DNA of 64,000 nt from an uncultured Lachnospiraceae bacterium (GCA_910583895.1 CAJTYJ010000003.1:61114-125113), one strand, 5' to 3'; numbered from the stretch's first letter, positions 8,304-16,787 are shown. The notes: generated from the letters alone by a model not told the origin. Numbers and translations are program-made.

Positions 8304-9842
8304 TTATTCCCCCCAAAATTTTTGATCCAGCACCCGATAGCTGACCGCTTCCAGAAGATGTCCCGTGCGGATCTTAAGCTCCCCTTCCAGATCTGCAATC
8401 GTTCTGGCCACTTTTAAAATCCGATGATAGGCTCTGGCACTTAAGTGATAAGTTTCAAACGCCGCCTCCATAATCTTCTGTTCTTCACTCCCAAGAGAAC
8501 AAAATTCTCCTAAGGCAGCGGAGGGAAGCTGTGAATTAAAGTGAAAGCGGCAGCCCGGACGGCTATATCTGGCTTCCTGCATCTTCCTGGCCGCCTCCAC
8601 TCTGCTTCGGATACTGGCCGAACATTCGTTCTCTTTCTGTCCGGTCAGATCTTTGTAATCGATCCTCGCCGTCTCCGCACAGATGTCGATCCGATCCAGA
8701 AGGGGCCTGGAAATCCGGTGCAGATACTGGCTGATCTCCCCGGGAAGGCACCTGCAGCGCTCTCTGTCCGGATAATAGCCGCATCTGCAGGGGTTCATGG
8801 CCGCTATTAATTGAAAATGCGCCGGAAAGATGCAGGTGCCGCTTGTCCTGCTGATCACCACCCGCCGTTCCTCCAAAGGCTGCCGCAAAACTTCCAGGGC
8901 GCCTCTGGAAAACTCCGGAAGTTCGTCCAGAAAGAGAATTCCCCGGGTGGCAAGGCTGATCTCCCCCGGACGGATCCTTCTGCCACCCCCGGCCAGGCCA
9001 TTGGGAGAGATGGTGTGATGAGGCGCCCGGAACGGTCTGTTTTCCATAAGCCCCTCTTTGTTCGTCATAAGTCCGCAGGCACTGTATACCATGGAAACCT
9101 CCAGACTTTCCTCCAATGTAAGATCAGGCAGAATTGAGGGCATCCGTTTGGCAATCATGGTTTTTCCTGCTCCCGGACTTCCCACCATCAGAAAGTTATG
9201 CATGCCTGCCGCTGCAACCTCCGCCGCCCGCCGGACTCCTTTCTGCCCGTTGATTTCCCGAAAATCTTCCGGATAGCTGACCGTTTGTCCCTTCCATGTC
9301 TTCACAGACTCTGCCCGCCGTTCCCAGGTGTCCGGAAAGAGCAGACATTCCATAAGTTCTTTCAGGCTGCCGATCCCGATCACCTGAATCCCTCCGGTGA
9401 CCGCTCCTTCTTTTGCATTTTCCCTTGGTACCAGACAGGTTTTAAGGCCAAGTTCTTTGGCAAGCAGGACCGTCTGCAGCGCACCGCTGACCGGACGGAC
9501 ACTTCCATCCAGTCCAAGTTCCCCGATCATGAGAACTTCCTGTAAAAAGTTTTCAGGAATGATCCGCAAAGCGGCCAGAAGCGCAGCTGCTACAGGCAGA
9601 TCAAAACGGGTGCCTTCCTTGCGGAAATGGGCCGGAGCCAGATTGACGGTCACCTTCTTGGGCGGGAACAGAATCTGTGTGTTGCGCAGAGCCGTACGAA
9701 CCCGGTCTGCCGCCTCCCGTACTTCCGGCGCCAAGTCTCCGACCATGTTAAACTGGGGCAGTCCGTCGCAGATATCCGCCTCCACCCGCACCGGGCAGGC
9801 CTCAATCCCGATCACTGCCGCCGATCGTATTGTACTGAACAT
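8304..9842 (-). CDS. comM: YifB/ComM-family Mg-chelatase-like AAA+ ATPase
   Basis: AAA+ protein; the ComM family promotes branch migration during natural transformation and integration of foreign DNA. The 512-residue protein has an N-terminal ChlI-like domain of Lon-protease fold (GLPQFNMVGD, VNLAPA), Walker A GSPGAGKT at about 221-228, Walker B GILFLDELPEF at about 305, and the C-terminal Mg-chelatase helical domain. First gene of the comM-dprA-topA-codY unit, with a promoter at 9947-9975. Together with dprA it preserves part of a DNA-uptake gene set. Confidence 0.93.
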   Translation of the reverse strand: MFSTIRSAAVIGIEACPVRVEADICDGLPQFNMVGDLAPEVREAADRVRTALRNTQILFPPKKVTVNLAPAHFRKEGTRFDLPVAAALLAALRIIPENFLQEVLMIGELGLDGSVRPVSGALQTVLLAKELGLKTCLVPRENAKEGAVTGGIQVIGIGSLKELMECLLFPDTWERRAESVKTWKGQTVSYPEDFREINGQKGVRRAAEVAAAGMHNFLMVGSPGAGKTMIAKRMPSILPDLTLEESLEVSMVYSACGLMTNKEGLMENRPFRAPHHTISPNGLAGGGRRIRPGEISLATRGILFLDELPEFSRGALEVLRQPLEERRVVISRTSGTCIFPAHFQLIAAMNPCRCGYYPDRERCRCLPGEISQYLHRISRPLLDRIDICAETARIDYKDLTGQKENECSASIRSRVEAARKMQEARYSRPGCRFHFNSQLPSAALGEFCSLGSEEQKIMEAAFETYHLSARAYHRILKVARTIADLEGELKIRTGHLLEAVSYRVLDQKFWGE

Positions 9843-9946
9843 CTTTATTCTTGTAACTGCCGGATCTTTTGCAGCTACTTCCCTTTCATATGAAATTATA
9901 TTTGGATAATAATGCGATATGCATTCCAGATATCAGATATTTTTTT

Positions 9947-9975
9947 ATTATACCACAAATATTCCGGGAAATCAA
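9947..9975 (-). promoter_or_regulatory. promoter of the comM-dprA-topA-codY unit
   Basis: Minus-strand TTGATT (9970-9975), 17-base spacer, TATAAT (9947-9952), about 105 bases before the comM ATG. The -35 hexamer overlaps the sigK stop codon. A CCGGG/CCCGG stem-loop in the spacer and sigK tail could act as a weak sigK terminator. Confidence 0.65.
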
Positions 9976-10595
9976 TCCCGGAAGTATTCTTTCAGCCGAT
10001 TCAGCGCATTTTTTTCGATACGGCTGATGTAGGACCGGGAAATTCCCAGCTTCCCCGCGATCTCTCTTTGGGTGTATTCCTGTCCGTGATACAGTCCGTA
10101 ACGCATGATAACCACCTGGCGTTCCCGTTCTGACAGAACCTTTTCCAGCAGGCCGTACATCTTCTTTGTGTCATCTTTGAGTCCGATCTGGTCCAGTGCC
10201 GAGGGCTCTTTGCTCTCAATGATATCCAGAAGCTGGATCTCGTTTCCTTCTTTGTCCGTTCCGATCGGTTCATAATAGGAAGATTCTCTCTGCAGTTTTT
10301 TCTTGACTCTTAGGTACATCAGAATCTCATTTTCCACACATCTTGCCGCGTAAGTCGCCAGTTTGCTTGCCTTTTCATGGTCAAAGGTGTCCACTGCTTT
10401 GATCAGCCCGATGGTCCCTATGGAGATCAATTCCTCCATGTCATCCTCCGCAGACTGGTACTTTTTCACAATATGGGCTACAAGGCGCAGATTATACTCA
10501 ATCAGAATCTGACGTGCCTTTTCGTCCCCTCCCTTATACCTCACCAAACATTCTTTCTCTTCTTCCGCCGTAAGAGGTTTCGGAAAAGCTTTCAA
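9972..10595 (-). CDS. sigK: sporulation sigma factor SigK (no pro-sequence), TTG start
   Basis: RNA polymerase sigma factor for late mother-cell sporulation genes. The 207-residue product matches SigK more closely than SigE: it opens FPKPLTAEEEKECL and has NLRLVAHIVKKY, DLISIGTIGLIKAVDTF-like region 2 (EELISIGTIG here), TKLATYAARC-like text and the C-terminal GISRSYISRIEKNAL. The start appears to be TTG at 10593-10595 with GAGGTG upstream; no in-frame ATG or GTG lies upstream at a sensible distance. It begins where mature SigK begins, so the hydrophobic pro-peptide of B. subtilis is missing, and so is any skin-type interruption. Confidence 0.87.
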   Translation of the reverse strand: MKAFPKPLTAEEEKECLVRYKGGDEKARQILIEYNLRLVAHIVKKYQSAEDDMEELISIGTIGLIKAVDTFDHEKASKLATYAARCVENEILMYLRVKKKLQRESSYYEPIGTDKEGNEIQLLDIIESKEPSALDQIGLKDDTKKMYGLLEKVLSERERQVVIMRYGLYHGQEYTQREIAGKLGISRSYISRIEKNALNRLKEYFRD

Positions 10596-10691
10596 AAAAA
10601 GACACCTCAGTGGATCGTTAATACATCTTATGTAAAAGATCCACGAAAGTGCCTTTCCACTTTTATCTTATGATGATTTCTCAATGACCGG

Positions 10692-11942
10692 TCACAAAAC
10701 GGCCTGTACCGGCTTATCTTCCCTGCGAAGCAGATCCATCGCATCCGGGGCCTCGGACAAAGTCACCAGAAGAAGCTGTCTGGCATGGGGCGCGCTAATC
10801 TGGCTGGTCCCGCTTTGTGCGTCCTGAATCGCTTCTACCAGAACCGGCACATCCCGGCCGTCCGGCTTCATGATCTCTATGGTCTCTCCCACAGAGAATT
10901 TGTTGCGCTGTTCCACCAGGCATCTGCCCTGCCCGTCAACCTTTTGTACAATCCCAAGATAGGTGTATTCTTTGATATAGGTATTGTTGTCATAGATCTG
11001 GGCATGCTCATCGGGTCTGCCATAGAAAAAGCCGGTGGTAAACTGCCGGTAGGTGCAGTTGGAAATCTGTTCCAGATACCAGGGCATATGATCCTTGTAT
11101 CGTTTCGGATCCTGAACATAATCATCCAGCGCCCTCCGATACGTGCGCGCCACCGTCGCCACATACAGCGCGGTCTTCATCCGTCCCTCCACCTTCAGAC
11201 TGTCAATCCCCGCCTCTATCAGATCCGGAAGATGCCCGATCATGCACAGATCCTTGGAGTTAAAAAGATAGGTTCCCCGTTCATTCTCATAAACCGGCAT
11301 ATATTCTCCGGGACGGGTCTCTTCCACCACGGCATATTTCCAGCGGCAGGGATGGGTACAGGCCCCCCGGTTCGCATCCCTGCCGGTAAAATAGTTGCTC
11401 AGAAGACATCTTCCGGAATAGGAGATACACATGGCCCCGTGTACAAAGGTCTCGATCTCCAGATCCTCCGGGATCCGCTTTCGAATCTGGCGAATCTCTT
11501 CCAGAGAAAGCTCCCGGCCGGTCACTACTCTGGAAGCTCCCTGCTCCTTCCAGAACTGAAACGTCCGGTAATTGACGTTATTGGCCTGGGTGGAAATATG
11601 AATCTCAATCTCAGGACATACTTCCTTCGCAGTCAGAAACATCCCCGGATCCGAGATAATCAGCGCATCCGGCCGTATCTCTTTTAATTCTTCAAAATAT
11701 GCTCCTGCTTCTTCCAAATCCTGGTTATGGGCCAGGATGTTGGCCGTCACATAGACTTTCACCCCTCTTGCATGGGCAAAACGGATCCCCTCTGCCATCT
11801 CTTCCAGGGAGAAATTCTTCGCCTTGGCCCGGAGTCCGAAAGCCTCGCCTCCGATATAGACCGCATCTGCGCCGAACACGACGGCGGTTTTTAATACTTC
11901 CAGGCTGCTGGCCGGAATCAAAAGTTCCGGATGCTTTTTCAT
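10692..11942 (-). CDS. trhP: U32-family tRNA hydroxylation protein TrhP
   Basis: TrhP-type U32 proteins make 5-hydroxyuridine at the tRNA wobble position using prephenate-derived chemistry. The 416-residue product has the U32 barrel start (PELLIPASSLEVLKTAVVFGADAVYIGG) and a cysteine cluster at about 169-203 (GAMCISYSGRC...GACTHPCRW) typical of this family. The C-terminal half contains SLKVEGRMKT. It follows trmR by 14 bases. In B. subtilis two such genes (yrrN, yrrO) follow trmR; here there is one. Many databases label this family a peptidase, which is probably wrong for this member. Confidence 0.87.
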   Translation of the reverse strand: MKKHPELLIPASSLEVLKTAVVFGADAVYIGGEAFGLRAKAKNFSLEEMAEGIRFAHARGVKVYVTANILAHNQDLEEAGAYFEELKEIRPDALIISDPGMFLTAKEVCPEIEIHISTQANNVNYRTFQFWKEQGASRVVTGRELSLEEIRQIRKRIPEDLEIETFVHGAMCISYSGRCLLSNYFTGRDANRGACTHPCRWKYAVVEETRPGEYMPVYENERGTYLFNSKDLCMIGHLPDLIEAGIDSLKVEGRMKTALYVATVARTYRRALDDYVQDPKRYKDHMPWYLEQISNCTYRQFTTGFFYGRPDEHAQIYDNNTYIKEYTYLGIVQKVDGQGRCLVEQRNKFSVGETIEIMKPDGRDVPVLVEAIQDAQSGTSQISAPHARQLLLVTLSEAPDAMDLLRREDKPVQAVL

Positions 11943-11956
11943 ATTCGCTACTCCTC

Positions 11957-12604
11957 TTATGGCTGCTTTTTGACACTTACCGTTACTCCGTCCCCCAGGG
12001 GCAAAACGGAGGTGGTCAGCTCCTCACAGTGGGTCAATGTATACAGATATTCCCGCATGCGCCCATGAATCGTACGCTGTCTGCGCTCCACCGCAAAGCG
12101 GGATTCGATCACATCTCCGTCCTGCAGTACGTTATCCGATACCAGCAGTCCCCCTGGTTCAAGAAGCCGCAAAATCTCGGGCAGATAATAGATATACTGT
12201 CCCTTTGCCGCATCCAGAAAAACCAGATCAAAGCTTCCAGTTATCTTTTTTAATACTTTCAGCGCATCTCCTTCCAGAAGGGTAATCTGCGCTTCTTTGC
12301 CGCCCCGGGCAAAATTGCGCCGGGCAACGGGAATCCGCTTTGCATAGTTTTCTATGGTAGTAATCCGGCAGTCTTTTGGAGCATACTCACTCATCAAAAG
12401 TGCAGAAAATCCCACCGCTGTTCCTACTTCCAGAATCCGCTTCGGCCTGTGAAGGGCCAGCAAAAAGCGAAGAAACCCCTGCATCTCCTTCCGGATAATC
12501 GGCACATTCGAAGCAAGGGCTTCCTCCTCCACCTGGTTCAGAAATTCCGTGTTGCCGCAGTAAAGAGAATTGATATAAGCAGTCAGACGCTCTCCTGTGA
12601 TCAT
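11957..12604 (-). CDS. trmR: tRNA 5-hydroxyuridine methyltransferase TrmR
   Basis: SAM-dependent O-methyltransferase of the class-I, COMT-like family. The B. subtilis orthologue (YrrM) methylates 5-hydroxyuridine-34 to 5-methoxyuridine, the next step after TrhP. The 215-residue protein has the SAM motif ILEVGTAVGFSALLMSEYAP at about 59-78 and FDLVFLDAAKGQY at about 125. Its start overlaps the end of the upstream MltG-like gene by 4 bases. The neighbouring trhP supports this substrate over a small-molecule catechol substrate. Confidence 0.88.
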   Translation of the reverse strand: MITGERLTAYINSLYCGNTEFLNQVEEEALASNVPIIRKEMQGFLRFLLALHRPKRILEVGTAVGFSALLMSEYAPKDCRITTIENYAKRIPVARRNFARGGKEAQITLLEGDALKVLKKITGSFDLVFLDAAKGQYIYYLPEILRLLEPGGLLVSDNVLQDGDVIESRFAVERRQRTIHGRMREYLYTLTHCEELTTSVLPLGDGVTVSVKKQP

Positions 12605-12981
12605 TCTTCTTCCTCTTGTGTCTCTCCGGAAAGCACCTTTATCATTTCCTTTGGAGTCATGGACGTATTCAGGACGTAATCTCCCGGCTCCAGCTTGTCC
12701 TCACATTTATTGATCTTCATCTGGATCCGAAAAATAATCTCGTCTTCAATCAGTCCCCTGCGCTCCAAAAGGGATGCCAGCTCCTTAGTATCCATATTTT
12801 CTGTCAGGACGATACTCATATCCCGTCCCGGCTTCGGCTCCATGGCAACATTGGACACGATGCTGTAACCATACGTATAAGAATATTCTCCCAGTTTGTA
12901 GATTCCCATAATCACAAGAATCACCAGCAGCAGCCGAAAGAAAAAAAGTCCTATGGCCACGATCGCCTTTTGTACATTCAT
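12601..12981 (-). CDS. short MltG-like membrane protein without the catalytic domain
   Basis: 126 residues: one transmembrane helix at about 8-28, then a small extracytoplasmic domain resembling the N-terminal LysM-like part of the endolytic transglycosylase MltG/YceG (region LLERRGLIEDEIIFRI, then EPGDYVLNTSMTPKEMIKVLSG). The YceG catalytic domain with its glutamate is absent. B. subtilis mltG (yrrL) is next to trmR, as here, so this is the positional equivalent of mltG. It may bind peptidoglycan or a partner; lytic activity is unlikely. It overlaps trmR by 4 bases. Confidence 0.75.
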   Translation of the reverse strand: MNVQKAIVAIGLFFFRLLLVILVIMGIYKLGEYSYTYGYSIVSNVAMEPKPGRDMSIVLTENMDTKELASLLERRGLIEDEIIFRIQMKINKCEDKLEPGDYVLNTSMTPKEMIKVLSGETQEEEE

Positions 12982-13048
12982 GTTTGAAAGTCTCCCTGTA
13001 TCCTCTTCTCTCCTGCATCTCTAACCGTTGGTGTCTGCAGTGCGTACA

Positions 13049-13375
13049 CTATATTACAAAATCCATAATATCGGTCAGCCGCGCATGGATCTCCTGCAGC
13101 ATGCGGCACATCCGAAGTTCCCGCTCCAGGTACTCCTCCACCACGGTGTTTCTCCGGAAATCCCGGTACCGCTCCTCAAAGGCTTCCACCTGTTCATACA
13201 AGTCTTCTGCCCTGCAGTTCTGCAGCTCATAATTCTCCCAACAGAATTCTTTGATCTTATCCGCCAGTTCCGGTACTTTGCGTACCTGCTTCTCCGCCGC
13301 CTGGAAGTTCTGATATTCGGTACTTTCCAGGATCGCGTCCACCAGTTCTTCAACTTTTTTCTTGATTGTATCCAT
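13049..13375 (-). CDS. YlbF/YmcA-family regulator
   Basis: A 108-residue, almost wholly alpha-helical protein of the YlbF/YmcA (DUF964) family. In B. subtilis family members form the YaaT-YlbF-YmcA complex that guides RNase Y and affects sporulation and competence. Visible family features are the N-terminal helix with EELVDAILESTEYQNFQ and the C-terminal heptad-like helix. It lies between rnjA and the MltG-like gene, next to another mRNA-decay factor. Which paralogue it represents cannot be told. Confidence 0.8.
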   Translation of the reverse strand: MDTIKKKVEELVDAILESTEYQNFQAAEKQVRKVPELADKIKEFCWENYELQNCRAEDLYEQVEAFEERYRDFRRNTVVEEYLERELRMCRMLQEIHARLTDIMDFVI

Positions 13376-13443
13376 AATCGTCTCACTTCCACTGCCTGTT
13401 CTGCATCGGCCCCCATCCGGCAGAAGTTTTCATGTTACAACCG

Positions 13444-15108
13444 TTACACTTCCATAATGATCGGCAGGATCATCGGATTGCGTTTGGTCTTTTTACGGAT
13501 ATAATCCCCCAGAGTATCCTTCATGACGTTTTTCATTTTTCCCCAGTCTGTGATCTTGCGTTCCAGGCATTTTTCCACCGCGTCATAGACTACCGCTCTG
13601 GCCTGTTCCATCAGATCTTCAGACTCTCTTACATATACAAATCCCCTGGATACGATGTCCGGTCCGGACAGCAATATATTACTCCCTTTCTCCAGGGTCA
13701 GGACAATGATCATAATGCCGTCTTCCGCCAGATGCTGACGGTCCCGCATGACAATATTGCCCACATCTCCCACTCCCAGTCCATCCACAAAGATGGCACC
13801 TGTGTGAACTTTGTCTACCACTTTCGCACCCTGTGCATCCATCTCCATCACATCACCGGACTGGAGAACGAAGATGTTTTCTTTCTCAATTCCCAGCTGA
13901 TGAGCGATCGACGCCTGTGCTTTCAGATGCCGGTACTCCCCATGCACCGGTATCGCATACTTGGGATGCACCAGCGAATAGATCAGCTTGATCTCTTCCT
14001 GGCAGGCATGTCCTGACACATGAGCGTCCTGGAAAATCACATTGGCACCCTTTGCCGACAGTTCATTGATGACCTTGGACACTGCTTTTTCATTGCCCGG
14101 AATCGGATTGGAGCTGAAAATCACGGTATCTCCTGGCATGATGTGCACTTTTCTGTGGAGATTCTGCGCCATTCTCGACAGTGCAGCCATGGACTCGCCC
14201 TGACTGCCGGTGGTGATCAAGACCGTCGCTTCCGGCGGATAATTATGAAGCTGCTCGATATCGATCAGCGTATTGTCCGGAATCCGAACATACCCAAGCT
14301 CCACCGCTGTAGTGATGACATTGACCATACTGCGTCCTTCCACCACCACTTTTTTATTGTTCTTATAAGCAGAATCTATGATCTGCTGCACCCGGTCCAC
14401 ATTCGAGGCGAAGGTTGCCACGATGATCCGGGAATTGCAGTGCTCCGTGAAAAGTGCGTCCATGGTCCGACCCACCGTCTTCTCCGACATGGTAACCCCC
14501 GGACGCTCGGCGTTGGTACTGTCGCACATAAGCGCCAGAACGCCTTTTTTTCCGATCTCGCCGAAACGCTGCAGGTCAATGCTGTCTCCGAAGACCGGTG
14601 TATAATCCACCTTAAAGTCTCCGGTATGCACAACAATGCCGGCCGGCGAATAGATGGCAAGAGCGGATGCATCCGCGATACTGTGGTTGGTCTTTATGAA
14701 CTCAATCCGGAACTGGCCCAGATTGATGGACTGCCCGTGTTTTACCACTTTGCGCTTGGTGGTTTTCAGCATATTATGCTCTTTTAATTTGCCCTCGATC
14801 AGCGCAATCGTCAGCTTTGTGGCGTAGACTGGTACATTGATATCCTTCAGGATATAAGGCAGAGCACCGATATGATCCTCATGCCCGTGGGTGATGACAA
14901 AACCTTTTACTTTGTTTAAATTCTGTCTCAGATAAGAGACGTCCGGGATGACCAGATCAATTCCCAGCATATCATCCTCCGGAAAAGCCAACCCGCAGTC
15001 CACGACAATAATACTGTCTTCAAACTCGAAGGCAGTGATATTCATCCCGATCTGCTCTAATCCGCCTAAGGGGATGATCCTTAATTTAGAATTGTTTACA
15101 TTTTTCAA
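13444..15108 (-). CDS. rnjA: ribonuclease J
   Basis: Metallo-beta-lactamase/beta-CASP nuclease with 5'-3' exonuclease and endonuclease activity, central to mRNA decay and rRNA maturation in Firmicutes. The 554-residue protein has the zinc motif HGHEDH at 74-79, HTGDFKVD at about 160, the beta-CASP segment with TGSQGE, and the distal metal motif SGHACQEE. Length is typical. The start has AGGAGG upstream. A duplicated structured element (15134-15345) fills its leader. Confidence 0.96.
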   Translation of the reverse strand: MKNVNNSKLRIIPLGGLEQIGMNITAFEFEDSIIVVDCGLAFPEDDMLGIDLVIPDVSYLRQNLNKVKGFVITHGHEDHIGALPYILKDINVPVYATKLTIALIEGKLKEHNMLKTTKRKVVKHGQSINLGQFRIEFIKTNHSIADASALAIYSPAGIVVHTGDFKVDYTPVFGDSIDLQRFGEIGKKGVLALMCDSTNAERPGVTMSEKTVGRTMDALFTEHCNSRIIVATFASNVDRVQQIIDSAYKNNKKVVVEGRSMVNVITTAVELGYVRIPDNTLIDIEQLHNYPPEATVLITTGSQGESMAALSRMAQNLHRKVHIMPGDTVIFSSNPIPGNEKAVSKVINELSAKGANVIFQDAHVSGHACQEEIKLIYSLVHPKYAIPVHGEYRHLKAQASIAHQLGIEKENIFVLQSGDVMEMDAQGAKVVDKVHTGAIFVDGLGVGDVGNIVMRDRQHLAEDGIMIIVLTLEKGSNILLSGPDIVSRGFVYVRESEDLMEQARAVVYDAVEKCLERKITDWGKMKNVMKDTLGDYIRKKTKRNPMILPIIMEV

Positions 15109-15133
15109 ACAATAGACCTCCTATTATAGTTCC

Positions 15134-15345
15134 GCATCTTTCTTCCCAGGATCCTTTTGCCCAGTGCTGTTCTCTCCTGCCTTCGGCATCCGATCCCACC
15201 ACTGCATCCTAGAAAGAAAGATGCTGTTTGTCAGTTGTTGCATCTTTCTTCCCAGGATCTTTTTGCCTAGTGCTGCTCTCTCCTGCCCTCGGCATCCGAT
15301 CCCATCACTGCATCCTCTTTAAAAAATGCTGTTTGTTAATTTTTT
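15134..15345 (-). repeat. two tandem copies (106-base period) of a structured element in the rnjA leader
   Basis: Copy 1 is 15134-15239 and copy 2 is 15240-15345; they agree at roughly 85-90% of positions. Read on the minus strand each contains AGGAT...ATCCT, AGTG...CACT and a small GCC-GAA-GGC (or GCC-GAG-GGC) hairpin, plus an invariant GGCAAAA. In copy 1 an 11-bp perfect stem closes everything (15134-15144 with 15214-15224); this stem is weaker in copy 2. The block fills the gap between the fur stop and the rnjA ribosome site, so it would be in the rnjA leader. Confidence 0.7.
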
Positions 15346-15800
15346 CACGTATTTCCGTTCTGACAATTCTTACAAAAACCGTAGAGCTTCACATCATGAT
15401 CCTGGATCAAAAATCCGGTCTCCTGCTCCATCCTTGTCTCGAATGCTTCCAGAAGATCTCCCTGGAAGGACATGACGCGTCCGCATTTGACACAGATCAG
15501 ATGATGGTGATGATGGCTGTCCTCGTCCTCATAGACATGTCCCATCTCATAGCGCACATATCCGTCATCCAGATAGATCCGATCAATAATCTTCAGCTCC
15601 AACAATATCTGAATCGTCCTGTATACGGTAGCAAGTCCGATATCCGGACTGCTCACTTTCACTAAATCATAGATTTCTTCCGCAGTCAGATGGCTGTCCG
15701 GTTTTTCGGACAGTACCGAAAGTACGGCAATCCGCTGTGCGGTCACCTTCAGCCCTTTTCCCCGAAGCAGGTTCTCGAATCCTTCTCTGTCCAACCGCAT
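15345..15800 (-). CDS. fur: Fur-family metalloregulator
   Basis: DNA-binding repressor of the Fur/PerR/Zur family. The 151-residue protein has the winged-helix half (GLKVTAQRIAVLSVL, HLTAEEIYDLV, GLATVYRTIQIL) and the dimerisation half with a HHHHH run followed by two structural-zinc CxxC pairs (CVKC and CKNC). The start at 15800 has GGGAGGGG upstream; the 36-codon extension is basic nonsense. Whether it senses iron, zinc or peroxide cannot be decided from the sequence. Confidence 0.9.
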   Translation of the reverse strand: MRLDREGFENLLRGKGLKVTAQRIAVLSVLSEKPDSHLTAEEIYDLVKVSSPDIGLATVYRTIQILLELKIIDRIYLDDGYVRYEMGHVYEDEDSHHHHHLICVKCGRVMSFQGDLLEAFETRMEQETGFLIQDHDVKLYGFCKNCQNGNT

Positions 15801-15822
15801 GAAATCCCCTCCCTGCCGCTCT

Positions 15823-16080
15823 CTACTTCTGAATCTGAACATCCTCCAAAAGCTGCTCGAAAACCGCAAGAACCGCATCCTGTTCCTGCTCGTCCTCCAC
15901 GATCTCATAGAGACTTTCTTTTTCGCTTTCCAAGGAACGGTCTTTCAGAAGCAGGCATTCTCCGTCACCCTCCGGCAAATCCGTTACCAGCAGATAATTC
16001 CTGCCGTTTATGCGGGTCTGTTCCAGCACGTAAAACTCGGCATCCGCTCCGTTCTCATCCTGAAAGATCAGTTTCTCCAT
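15823..16080 (-). CDS. DUF1292 protein (YrzB-like)
   Basis: 85-residue acidic protein of the DUF1292/YrzB family; function unknown. It opens with a beta-rich half (EKLIFQDENGADAEFYVLEQ, NGRNYLLVTD) typical of the family and ends in a charged helix. It lies 7 bases after ruvX, the same ireB-ruvX-yrzB order as in B. subtilis, so it belongs to a conserved transcription unit. Confidence 0.85.
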   Translation of the reverse strand: MEKLIFQDENGADAEFYVLEQTRINGRNYLLVTDLPEGDGECLLLKDRSLESEKESLYEIVEDEQEQDAVLAVFEQLLEDVQIQK

Positions 16081-16087
16081 CCCGTAT

Positions 16088-16516
16088 CTACTCCTTTATG
16101 CTCCTTGCATCCAGATATCCCTGCAGGATAAAAGTGGCTGCAATCTTATCAATATATTCCTTGCGGTGTTCCCTTCGCACGCCGCTCTCCATAAGCGTAC
16201 GGTTTGCCGCCATGGTCGTGAGACGTTCATCCCACATGACAACAGGCAGACCTGTCCGCTTTTTCAGCATCTCTGCGAATTCCAGCGATTTCTCAGCCCT
16301 GTCCCCAATGGTGTTATTCATATTCTTTGGAAAGCCCAGTACGATCTCTTCCACCTCATACGCCTGACACAGCTCCTGAATTCTGGCAAGCGTCCTGCGC
16401 AGCTTATTCTCCTGCGTGCGATTGATGGTCTCTACACCCTGGGCGGTCAGTAAAAGCCCGTCACTGATCGCGACCCCCACTGTTTTAGAGCCGTAATCCA
16501 GTCCCATGATCCTCAT
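16088..16516 (-). CDS. ruvX: Holliday junction resolvase-like RuvX/YqgF
   Basis: RNase H-fold nuclease of the YqgF family, linked to pre-16S rRNA 5'-end processing and proposed as a Holliday-junction resolvase. The 142-residue product has the first metal aspartate in MGLDYGSKTVGVAISDG, EEIVLGFPKNMNNT in the middle and VMWDERLTT near the end. It is 7 bases downstream of ireB. Confidence 0.92.
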   Translation of the reverse strand: MRIMGLDYGSKTVGVAISDGLLLTAQGVETINRTQENKLRRTLARIQELCQAYEVEEIVLGFPKNMNNTIGDRAEKSLEFAEMLKKRTGLPVVMWDERLTTMAANRTLMESGVRREHRKEYIDKIAATFILQGYLDARSIKE

Positions 16517-16523
16517 CTGCCGC

Positions 16524-16787
16524 TCATTCCTTTACTGTCTTCTCCACATACACTCTTAAAAGTTCCTCTACCAGCTCGTCCCGCTCCACTTTCATGATCA
16601 GGCTCCTCGCGCCCTGATGACTGGTGATGTAAGTCGGATCTCCGGACATGATATAACCCACGATCTGGTTCACCGGATCATAGCCCTTCTCCGTCATCGC
16701 CTCATAGACCAGATGCAAAATCTCGGAAACCTTAAGCTCCTGATCGGATTGAATCTTAAAATACTGTGTGTTCTCCAGCCTCTTCAT
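16524..16787 (-). CDS. ireB: IreB family regulatory phosphoprotein
   Basis: 87-residue DUF965 protein. In Enterococcus IreB is phosphorylated by the Ser/Thr kinase IreK and affects cephalosporin tolerance. The sequence is collinear with the family, including GYDPVNQIVGYIMSGDPTYITSHQGAR at about 36-62. First gene of the ireB-ruvX-DUF1292-fur run. No IreK/PrkC kinase gene lies in this window. Confidence 0.9.
   Translation of the reverse strand: MKRLENTQYFKIQSDQELKVSEILHLVYEAMTEKGYDPVNQIVGYIMSGDPTYITSHQGARSLIMKVERDELVEELLRVYVEKTVKE

Noticed and set aside
15121..15130. TATAAT just before the rnjA ribosome site
   Set aside because: A start site downstream of it would fall in or after the ribosome site, so it is unlikely to be a promoter.
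15134..15345. Rnj leader element as a tandem glycine riboswitch
   Set aside because: GCCGAAGG and GGCAAAAGG-like text is suggestive, but the P1 pairing and the order of conserved blocks do not fit, and rnjA is not a glycine gene.
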